Below, piece by piece: positions 18,386 through 26,097 of a DNA stretch of 26,097 nucleotides. A program made the position numbers and the translations under genes. Every line of letters begins with the position of its first letter. The stretch's first letter is position 1. Below the pieces are notes generated by a model that did not search any database, was not told where the DNA came from, and worked only from the letters and a program-made list of their open reading frames with translations. Origin of the DNA: Apophysomyces variabilis (taxonomy: Eukaryota > Mucoromycota > Mucoromycetes > Mucorales > Mucoraceae); assembly GCA_002749535.1 (NCBI GenBank), contig MZZL01000377.1, positions 23,980 to 50,076 on the forward strand. Direction: 5' to 3'.

Positions 18386-18939
18386 GATCTAATACTACTT
18401 TTATGCAGCAATGTGTTGGAAGATTTTTGGGTATGACAGAACGTTTCAATCATGATAAAATAGATATCTCAGAAGTTGCCACTCTCAAGCTTAAAACGGG
18501 AATACAAGGCTGAAAGTCATTGAGTGTTTTTACCCTATCCTTTCGCTACTTCCATAAATTGCATCGATTCTACAGAAGGATACAAATTTAAATAGGGCCT
18601 TTTCGTTAGTACAATTACAAGATCTATCAATAGATAAGATATCCAAATGATCACGACTTATTTGACCTTTTTGAGCATAATACATAACTTTAACGTTATG
18701 AAAATTTCTACCTAGTACTATTTAACCTGTTCCATGACTGCTGCTTTTAGTATTTCGTTGTTTTTCTGCGATCCAAGTTTTACACATAAGAGGTACGCAA
18801 TGCAATCCAACAAGGTATGAAAATCCAAGGATGTTCTTGGTATGGAACAAGCGCCGAACTCCTCGCAAATAAAATATCCGTGCTCAACAGATGAGAGAGA
18901 GTAGAATCGTAACGAAAAACCTAGCTTAGATTAGTCAGA
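18386..18939. other. Gene-free interval
   Basis: This is a convergent intergenic region between the relic and the zinc-finger gene. No coding or repeat signal is seen. Confidence 0.3.
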
Positions 18940-20269
18940 TTAATTCATATCATGTTTTGCAGAACCTTCCACAAGCAGTCCAAATGAACGTATATTTTTC
19001 TTTGCCTCCACATGTTGTTTGCTTTGTTCCAGCATAGACATCAAGTTCTCCTTCATTCCTTGCATCAGTTTATGTCTATCGTCCCACAACTTGATGGATG
19101 GTACACGTTGAGTCCCTCCAGCTACTTCAATTATCAAGATTGCTGGGCTTTTCTTCAGCCATACTGAAGTGTCTGTGACAATACCATCCCATAAAGACCT
19201 TGAATTTTGTTTGGGCGATTCAAACCCGTTTTCGATCCTACCACAGAAGATCAATGGGGATACAGCATAATCCAAGGAGTAACCTTACCATTTGAACTCA
19301 CTGTCTGAGATTGAGCCAAGAATTCCGTATACCAGTGGTGCAACGCATTCAACTGTTAGGGTCCTTTCGCCCATTTGTCGATTTAAGGAACCTGTTTCTA
19401 TGCAGAAACAACTACAAAGCGGATTAATACCACCCTATCTATAATACAACTTACAAATAATCCAATACGCGGCGAATATCGGCCTCTTGACAGATACCGC
19501 TTGCTCTGATCGTATCCACTTCTTGTCTCAACTGGCCAACAGTTTCCTGCAAGTAATAATAGCCATTGACGCGTTAGTATAAGAAAACTAGATAAAAAGC
19601 TCGATACGCACGCAAGACAGACCGGGATAGATTAAGTTATTGATTAAGGGTAACCTCACATTGTTTTCACGCAGTAGATTCTCAACTTTGGATCTTATTG
19701 TAAGCTCCATTGTACATATGCTGTTTTGTGTTGATTCAGGAAGAAAGAGAATATGGTCGTTGATCAACCTTGAGCAAATTAGAATCCGCAGGTTTGCGAT
19801 GATAAACCATGTATTACCTTCTTAGGAAGTTGTTGTCGGATCGAGTGAAGTAGCTGACAATGTCCCGAAGGGATTCGGGGACATGATCATCCTCTTCGAT
19901 TTTATGCGACGTAATGTGGTTGCCCAGCCATATCAAACTTTCGCTGTGTTGGTCACAGCACGGACAAGCATACTCTGCCGAGAAGCCATCCTAGCCACCC
20001 CAGATTAAAAAGACTGAGCTCATTGGTTTTTCTCTTACAGATGGCTCTCCAGACAAGTAGATGTACTCTCTCGTATGAGTAGCTCGTCTCCGTTTCTTTC
20101 TATTGTCTAGAATGATTTCTAATTTTTATAGAGTTAAGCATAGCTATAAACGAATGATAAATGCAGCATTACCGTGACATTCCAGGTGCTTTCGTAAGCT
20201 CGAGCCACGGCTCAATGTTTTTTGGCAGATGTAGCACGTAAATTTCAAATAAAGGAGTTTTTTGGACAT
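18940..20269 (-). CDS. C2H2 zinc-finger protein, seven exons, 323 aa
   Basis: Joined exons (minus): 20173-20269, 20039-20118, 19818-19990, 19660-19768, 19455-19546, 19289-19411 and 18940-19237. All six introns are 43-113 nt, start GT and end AG, and keep one frame throughout; a TACTAAC branch lies near 19575. Finger 1 is at residues 12-32 (C12, C15, H28, H32) and finger 2 at 68-88 (C68, C71, H84, H88), both C-X2-C-X12-H-X3-H. A basic RKKRRR run (39-44) between them suggests nuclear import. A charged, probably coiled segment (about 135-165) leads into a C-terminal domain with VAPLVYG, SVWLKKSPAILIIEVAGG and FGLLVEG, which I have not matched to a named family. The role is inferred to be DNA-binding. 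No stops or frameshifts interrupt it, unlike its surroundings. Confidence 0.85.
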
Positions 20270-21074
20270 GTTTTGGGGAATAAGCCGACTGAATCGTTTA
20301 CACTGAGAATATTCTCATAAATACAGAGGTTGGATCTGGTCCCGCCTCATTGAATTTGGCGGGGCTTGAGACGGATAGAGAAATATCAACTTGCTTGAAT
20401 TTGATTGGTTACACTAAGTAACTATGAAGCGCCGTAGGCGCCCTTTTCGCTGGAATTCAGGCACTTGTACTATGAACGGTATTATTTTCATACATAAAGT
20501 TGCAAATGTTTAGATAATTGCTACAGTACAACATGGGGGTTGAAAGTACATCATATTTATAAATATTCGATAGAAAAGTTTGGACACATATCAGTGATGT
20601 ATGCGTACCCAGGGTTGAATACGAATGTAGACAATAGGGCAATAGACCAGTGATTAACCAGACTAAAAGGTATCGATCAACTTTATCTCCTTTAAAGCTT
20701 ATTCATACTAAATGTGAGACACTTTTCAACTGAGATCTTAAAACTTTTCATGATACTACAGTAAACTGTCTCCGCAGATCTCCATAATATCTTCATATAA
20801 TCTCCTTGTCTCCGTGTATCTCCACAAATATCCATTTTACCTACTAATCTTCACAGATATCCACTTTGTCTATGCATTTCCCACGATTTCGTCGTGTTTG
20901 CAGCTGACCTCTTCGGTGTAGCACACGAACTCCAACATGTTCCAAGTATCTCCAACGATCTACTAGATTCTCAGGCGGCCTTCCATATATAAATAAGAAA
21001 AAAACTTCGTGTTCATCACACTATAGCATTTACTTATTTGCTCGTTTACTCTATCTACCTCTTTCCCTCCTGCG
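20270..21074. other. Intergenic region between divergent genes
   Basis: It holds the promoter side of the zinc-finger gene. TTTGGCGGG at 20355-20363 resembles an E2F site and lies in a CCCGCC/GGCGGG hairpin. A degenerate TCTCC-rich repeat with about 40-bp spacing runs from 20767 to about 20880. ATATATAAATAAG at 20985 is a TATA candidate for the plus-strand gene relic that follows. Confidence 0.4.
20767..20880. repeat. Degenerate TCTCC-rich short repeat
   Basis: TGTCTCCG begins at 20767 and again at 20807. Each is followed by (A/T)ATCTCCA-like and ATATC(C/T)-like blocks, and weaker copies follow to about 20880. Spacing is roughly 40 bp. Function unknown. Confidence 0.4.
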
Positions 21075-21987
21075 ATGCACTCCACTTGGATAGAAAAACT
21101 TACTGCTCGCCAGTTTTACTGTCACCTTTATAACCTGACGTATCGAACCAAATATACGACTGTTAAACAACGTAAGAAAACATACCCAACTTTGCGGCAG
21201 TCAATACGAAATATGGCTAAAAGTCTCCAAGCCAATCCTGCTCAAAAAGAAGGCGCAGAAAACCAACATCAGGTGCGTGCCTTCATTGCAGCGATTTATT
21301 GATTTCACATTTACGCCATCGCAGGTTAACAATGGCAGTAATGTCAAAGAAGTTGAAGCGACAAAGGCGCAAGAAGGAATTCCATACATTCAGGAAGATG
21401 ACACTGTTGACAGTCAAAACGAATGGGGCAAATGGCAGATGACGACGTTGATGTCGATGGCTGGGATTACCAGTCTTCCGGTGAATCTGATGTCGTTGAA
21501 GGCATTGCCAATGATGAGGCTATGTACGACCCAAATCTAGTGGACAGAGAAACACATTCCGCCCCTGTGTTCGATCCTCTTGAGTATAAGTTTTGCAAAA
21601 GTGGGAAGAATGAATTTCTGGACAAAGCTACTTTCACAAGTCCAAGACTGTCCGCTCAGCCAGAAACATGCGGTCTCCCGCCACTATTACGATGAATGCT
21701 TAAAGATATTTAACGAATACCTCGATGGTCAAATGCAACATCTGTATTCATCCCATGTTTGCGATCGTATGTTATCAGATATATACCCAGTGGAACCGGT
21801 TAATTACGATTGTTGCATCTATGGTTGCAAAATGTACACAGAAAGGTGACAACGAGCAACATTGTGTTGCAGGCGTGACTTTGACTTGACATCGATCGGC
21901 TATATTTCTGCTCTGGATCATTTCACGGATAATCGAACAATTGTCTTGATAGACAGCGAAAGAGTTACAGATAGCAAAGACAGAGAT
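21075..21987 (+). pseudogene. Broken transposon-like gene
   Basis: ATG 21075 reads MHSTWIEKLTARQFYCHLYN on to a donor CATCAG|GTGCGT. A 52-nt intron ends at TCGCAG (21325) and the frame continues VNNGSNVKEVEATKAQEG. A frameshift near 21425 leads into an acidic segment (DDDVDVDGWDYQSSGESDVV), and a second near 21655 leads into HYYDECLKIFNEYLDGQM and DCCIYGCKMYTE. TGA at 21847 is followed in frame by CCRRDFDLTSIGYIS to TAA. The acidic N-terminus and the C-C-I-x-x-C-x-x-Y pattern recall large CACTA/Plavaka-type or KDZ transposase proteins, but that is a loose resemblance. A TATA box lies about 90 bp upstream. Confidence 0.45.
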
Positions 21988-22162
21988 CAACAACGATATC
22001 AACGGTAACCGAGATTAGGATTTTGGAATAAGATCTGATATATTTATTTGATATTTCCTATTTGTTTAAATAAGTGGGAGAGGAGTCCAGCACGCCGGGA
22101 CGTGACGTGCCGCTTGCGACAATTGTAAATATTGCAGGGAAAACCGATATAGCAGTTCAGAG

Positions 22163-22177
22163 TAGGGATCGTCAAAG
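22163..22177 (+). repeat. Left terminal inverted repeat of hAT
   Basis: TAGGGATCGTCAAAG is an exact reverse complement of 24750-24764. Confidence 0.85.
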
Positions 22178-22644
22178 TCGGATACGGTTTGGATTGACCC
22201 CCTATCCGAATCCGATCCGTATATATCTGACAGATAGACGGATGGGATACGGATCAGCCAATGATATTAAAGAACGGCAAAGTATAGAGCAGCATAAAAT
22301 AGAAGCAATGTTTTCAAGATACACTACAGTTTATTATCGTTTGGAAACGTTTGCAACGCTATAATAACCGAAAAAGTCTTAACTGAGTGCCTAATGACGA
22401 TTAACTTTTTTGAATGATTAACGGAGTAAAGATTGTACAAGAGGTGTTAAAGGTCCGGCTATTTTAAGCAAACAGGAGGAAATAAAGTCAACTTTAATTA
22501 AATAACTTAATTTCATAGAGAATGGTTAAAATGTATCAGGTTGCAAACGTGTCAAAGGGATTGTACGGTAAAGAGCAATGGGCATTTGATGGCACGGGTT
22601 TGGATGAATCATGTGTTGTAAGATGGCAGAAGATGCAAGCATTA

Positions 22645-23640
22645 TTATGCCGACATTAAATTCCCGATAACGTTAAAGCCGTGTATAAGCAAAAAGTACT
22701 GAAGTTCTTTCTGCCAAGAATTTAACAACACCGACTGCTTCAAAGACTCTGGTAACAACTGATTGCGCTCAGACAAAATGAAAAGCTTCGTGCGGGAGAA
22801 GCATCGTTCAGATGGAACGGAACTTGCTGGCACAGCAAGGTTTCGACGCCATATGAGAAAGTTCACGCCATTGCGCACTACGAATCTTCCAATACTGAAG
22901 GGTGTTGGTATGCTCATCACTCCTTGTTTCCGCAACGTAATCACGAAGCTGATCACTAGGTCGACGCGGCCGAAACAACTGTACTGCATTGTTTTGTTAA
23001 GACACTGATTGTCCACCATTCGTAGGTTGGACTTCGTTTTTCCATGTTCGTTCAACCGCGTTCACAGCTTCATCAATCCATTCCTCTGGCCATGCAACAT
23101 CCGACCTGCATTCATACTTCGCACAAGGATCCAATGCAGTTGCAATTGAGTACGTGGGAGCGCGAGCGTAACTGTAATACTGTTTCAACTTTAAATGAGC
23201 TTTGTCAGCAGCTATCGCACTCGTTGGAAACGTCTAGGATGTTTAGAAAAGAATAAGTACCATATTCACGCTATATGAAAATTAGTTGTCTTACTTAATG
23301 TCTCCATTTTATAGTTTTCAGTATGATCGAACAGCCAGTTGTATGCCAGGATGGTATTGTTGACCGATGGATGTTTTGATGCTGAGAGTATCGCAGTGAA
23401 GGTGTCAATACCAGAGAGTAGCTTTTGAAGCTCATAGCTTTGTTCCCAATCAGTTGGAGAAAGTATATACTTCAAAAGTTCTTGCGTGGTGGTGCATATG
23501 ATTGTATGCTTCTCTTTTTTAAGACTAGAGAGACTGTCTATATTGTCAGCATCAGGTATAGATATTGATGGTATTTTCTTACATGAACATGCTGAGACGA
23601 TCGCTTTTCGGCGACTCTTCGTGATTCCCCGATAGAAAAT
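22645..23640 (-). pseudogene. hAT transposase, C-terminal half, frameshifted
   Basis: Reading the minus strand, the first frame runs from about 23635 to 23300 with DNIDSLSSLKKEKH, SPTDWEQSYELQKLLSGID and NTILAYNWLFDHTEN. A second frame (about 23220-23010) has TSAIAADKAHLKLKQYYS and PTYSIATALDPCAKY, the Y-x-I-A-T-x-L-D-P motif of hAT transposases, ending in TAA. A third frame region (about 22970-22690) carries YWKIRSAQWRELSHMA, then after a shift LAVPASSVPSERCFSR and LLPESLKQSVLLNSW, the C-terminal dimerisation domain. A donor-like GTAAGA at 23290 may mark a real intron, but the other shifts need indels. The N-terminal BED finger is not seen, so the copy is truncated and dead. Confidence 0.8.
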
Positions 23641-24624
23641 GGTATAGTGATTTGGTAAGTAAAAAACGGTAGGTTGTAAAAAGAGAATAGAGAATAGAGG
23701 GATTCAATAAAGCGTTTTTGAACTTTGATCGATCATGTTTATATACCTTCTTGCCGCAGTCATTATGATAGCTAAAGGGTCATAATAGAACGATGACAAA
23801 TCTGGCTGCGGAAGCAATGATGTAATATGAGCTCTGCTATAGTTTTGATCTTTAATTCAAGTGTTTTTGCTGCGACAGTTATGTTATTAATCATCCGCAC
23901 TTCTTTACTGCGACAATTACTTCATTAATAAGCCCGCAAAGTACTTAATAAGCAGAATCAAACTCCACTTTAACATTGTTATTGCGGCATGATGGTCAAT
24001 CCTGTTGAACAAGGACTTTAACCTTCTCAAAAAAAGTTTCAGTTAAAAGACAGATGTGTTTATTTGGTTGTAGTGCATTAAACCTATATTCAATAAGAAA
24101 AAAAAGATCGTATTCAACGTTTCATAACGACACGCGCGTCTCACTTTTTCATTCTGCCCATTACACACCAACAACAGCATTCCAAATCTTATAATAGCCA
24201 TACTGTTCCCTTCATTCAAAACCATTTCACTGATTCAAACTTTTTACGGTCATTACCCAAAGTCAACGCCATTTGAGAAAGAACATTACCTCGAACTACA
24301 TCTTAACATTTTAAGCCAAAGTATTGGAGAACTATACTTATTCATTTTTTAACATTACTACCTTTGTTTTGCTCATTGCGATCTGCAATCCGTTTTACCG
24401 GCATCAGCATTTCGCTAATTCGAATATCTAATGTGCTATGTTTTCGTAATCTTGAAATCAATGATAAGGAATGAACAACACTTTATGCACATCTCTTTCA
24501 AATAAACGTTCATACTTAACAAAGCAAGCATACTATATATCTTTAGTTTAGTGAGGTTGTTTAACTGTGAAAGTAACTTTGTATGAGTGGAATGAGGCCA
24601 CCTGCAAAAAGAACTATGTTTTTA
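23641..24624. other. Non-coding interior of the hAT element
   Basis: No ORF is supported. TGCGACA(G/A)TTA...TTATTAAT...CCGCA occurs twice (near 23871 and 23918), with weaker relatives at 23753, 23802 and 23981. Confidence 0.4.
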
Positions 24625-24749
24625 TAAGCGGATTAAACGGATCGAATCGGATTGTACTTTTTCGATCCGGATCCTATCAGGAAGAGAATATAGTGATCCG
24701 TATCCGGTTTTCACGGATACGGATCAGATCGGATAAACGGATCACGAAT

Positions 24750-24764
24750 CTTTGACGATCCCTA
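24750..24764 (-). repeat. Right terminal inverted repeat of hAT
   Basis: CTTTGACGATCCCTA exactly matches the left repeat in inverse orientation. The satellite array starts 9 bp beyond it. Confidence 0.85.
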
Positions 24765-24773
24765 ACCATTTGT

Positions 24774-26097
24774 AACAGCAAGCGTGCCTGTAAATGTGTT
24801 CTGTAATTTATATGAGCATGTTCTAAGCGCACATTTTGTTTAAGCGCACCCTATAACAGCAAGCGTGCATCTGAATGTGTTCTGTAATTTATATGAGCAT
24901 GTTCTAGGCGCACATTTTGTTTAAGCGCACCCTATAACAGCAAGCGTGCGCCTGTAAATGTGTTCTGTCATTTATATGAGCATGTTCTAGGCGCACATTT
25001 TGTTTAAGCGCACCCTATAACAGCAAGCGTGCGCCTGTAAATGTGTTCTGTCATTTATATGAGCATGTTCTAGGCGCACATTTTGTTTAAGCGCACCCTA
25101 TAACAGCAAGCGTGCGCCTGTAAATGTGTTCTGTCATTTATATGAGCATGTTCTAGGCGCACATTTTGTTTAAGCGCACCCTATAACAGCAAGCGTGCGC
25201 CTGTAAATGTGTTCTGTCATTTATATGAGCATGTTCTAGGCGCACATTTTGTTTAAGCGCACCCTATAACAGCAAGCGTGCGCCTGTAAATGTGTTCTGT
25301 CATTTATATGAGCATGTTCTAGGCGCACATTTTGTTTAAGCGCACCCTATAACAGCAAGCGTGCGCCTGTAAATGTGTTCTGTCATTTATATGAGCATGT
25401 TCTAGGCGCACATTTTGTTTAAGCGCACCCTATAACAGCAAGCGTGCGCCTGTAAATGTGTTCTGTAATTTATATGAGCATGTTCTAAGCGCACATTTTG
25501 TTTAAGGGCACCCTATAACAGCAAGCGTGCGCCTGTAAATGTGTTCTGTAATTTATATGAGCATGTTCTAAGCGCACATTTTGTTTAAGCGCACCCTATA
25601 ACAGCAAGCGTGCGCCTGTAAATGTGTTCTGTAATTTATATGAGCATGTTCTAGGCGCACATTTTGTTTAAGCGCACCCTATAACAGCAAGCGTGCATCT
25701 GAATGTGTTCTGTAATTTATATGAGCATGTTCTAACAGCACATACTGTTTAAGCGCACCCTATAACAGCAAGCGTGCGCCTGTAAATGTGTTCTGTAATT
25801 TATATGAGCATGTTCTAGGCGCACATTTTGTTTAAGCGCACCCTATAACAGCAAGCGTGCATCTGAATGTGTTCTGTAATTTATATGAGCATGTTCTAAC
25901 AGCACATACTGTTTAAGCGCACCTTATAACAGCAAGCGTGCATCTGAATGTGTTCTGTAATTTATATGAGCATGTTCTAACAGCACATACTGTTTAAGGG
26001 CACCCTATAACAGCAAGCGTGCATCTGAATGTGTTCTGTAATTTATATGAGCATGTTCTAACAGCACATACTGTTTAAGCGCACCCTATAACAGCAA
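24774..26097. repeat. 83/81-bp satellite array, 16 full units, open-ended
   Basis: Units beginning AACAGCAAGCGTG start at 24774, 24855, 24936, 25019, 25102, 25185, 25268, 25351, 25434, 25517, 25600, 25683, 25764, 25847, 25928, 26009 and 26090 (cut by the window end). An 83-bp type has GCGCCTGTAAATG and TAGGCGCACATTTTG. An 81-bp type has GCATCTGAATG and often TAACAGCACATACTG. Six consecutive units (24936-25433) look identical, which indicates recent homogenisation. Each 83-bp AGGCGC-type unit holds an 8-bp inverted repeat, GTGCGCCT...AGGCGCAC. It has no spacers, so it is not a CRISPR, and it shows no coding. Confidence 0.95.

Larger units (their letters stand above)
22163..24764. mobile_element. 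hAT transposon, inactive
   Basis: It is 2,602 bp bounded by the perfect 15-bp inverted repeat TAGGGATCGTCAAAG (22163-22177) and CTTTGACGATCCCTA (24750-24764). Both ends are followed inward by arrays of CGGATACGG/ATCCGTATCC motifs (22180-22260 and 24625-24745), a typical hAT subterminal pattern. The minus strand encodes the C-terminal half of a hAT transposase. The 8-bp flanks GTTCAGAG and ACCATTTG do not match, so no target duplication is visible. The right end abuts the satellite array. Confidence 0.8.

Noticed and set aside
20355..20363. E2F-like site TTTGGCGGG upstream of the zinc-finger gene
   Set aside because: A single short match inside a small hairpin is too weak to claim regulation; noted only.
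24774..26097. CRISPR array
   Set aside because: Units are contiguous 81-83 bp repeats without unique spacers, and the context is eukaryotic.

Overview
The window looks like a repeat-rich stretch of a fungal nuclear genome, most likely an early-diverging (Mucoromycota-type) fungus. The reasons are short introns of about 43-113 nt with GT/AG ends and TACTAAC-like branch sites, a eukaryotic tRNA-Ala(AGC), a chromodomain Ty3/Gypsy element, hAT transposons and moderately AT-rich DNA. The phylum is inferred, not proven. One N (3179) shows that the assembly is draft quality.

Layout. 1-474 is the end of a hAT-like transposon that cuts a decayed retrotransposon gag (475-1405, minus). 1783-2869 holds two direct copies of an LTR in very AT-rich DNA; a 67-bp perfect foldback lies at 3033-3178. 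3514-8654 is a structurally complete chromodomain Ty3/Gypsy element with 176-bp LTRs and a 5-bp target duplication. Its single gag-pol frame carries seven stop codons and no frameshift. At 9187-9259 is tRNA-Ala, followed 18 bp downstream by a dense nest of seven solo LTRs (9278-11416) that can be unpicked from their 4-bp target duplications. 11417-18900 is mostly non-coding, with one small intact conserved gene (14514-14735, minus), several weak gene candidates, and decayed reading frames, including a piece resembling the C-terminal motif of Fanzor/TnpB nucleases (15901-16038). The best host gene is at 18940-20269 (minus): seven exons and 323 aa, with two C2H2 zinc fingers, recovered by joining exons across consensus splice sites. 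A decayed relative of its C-terminal half lies at 17818-18385. 21075-21987 is a broken transposon-like gene. 22163-24764 is a hAT element with perfect 15-bp terminal inverted repeats and a broken transposase. The window ends in an 83/81-bp satellite array (24774-26097).

How it fits together. Most of the DNA is mobile-element debris. A common thread is decay by C-to-T and G-to-A transitions: between the two LTRs of the chromodomain element, between the two older LTR copies, and in the stop codons of several dead genes, nearly all of which can arise by one C-to-T change from CAA, CAG or CGA. This resembles repeat-induced point mutation or cytosine deamination. The intact zinc-finger gene next door shows no such damage. 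The most unusual structure is the LTR nest: four insertions have target duplications that overlap the first 1-3 nt of an older LTR of the same group, which suggests integration guided to that sequence.
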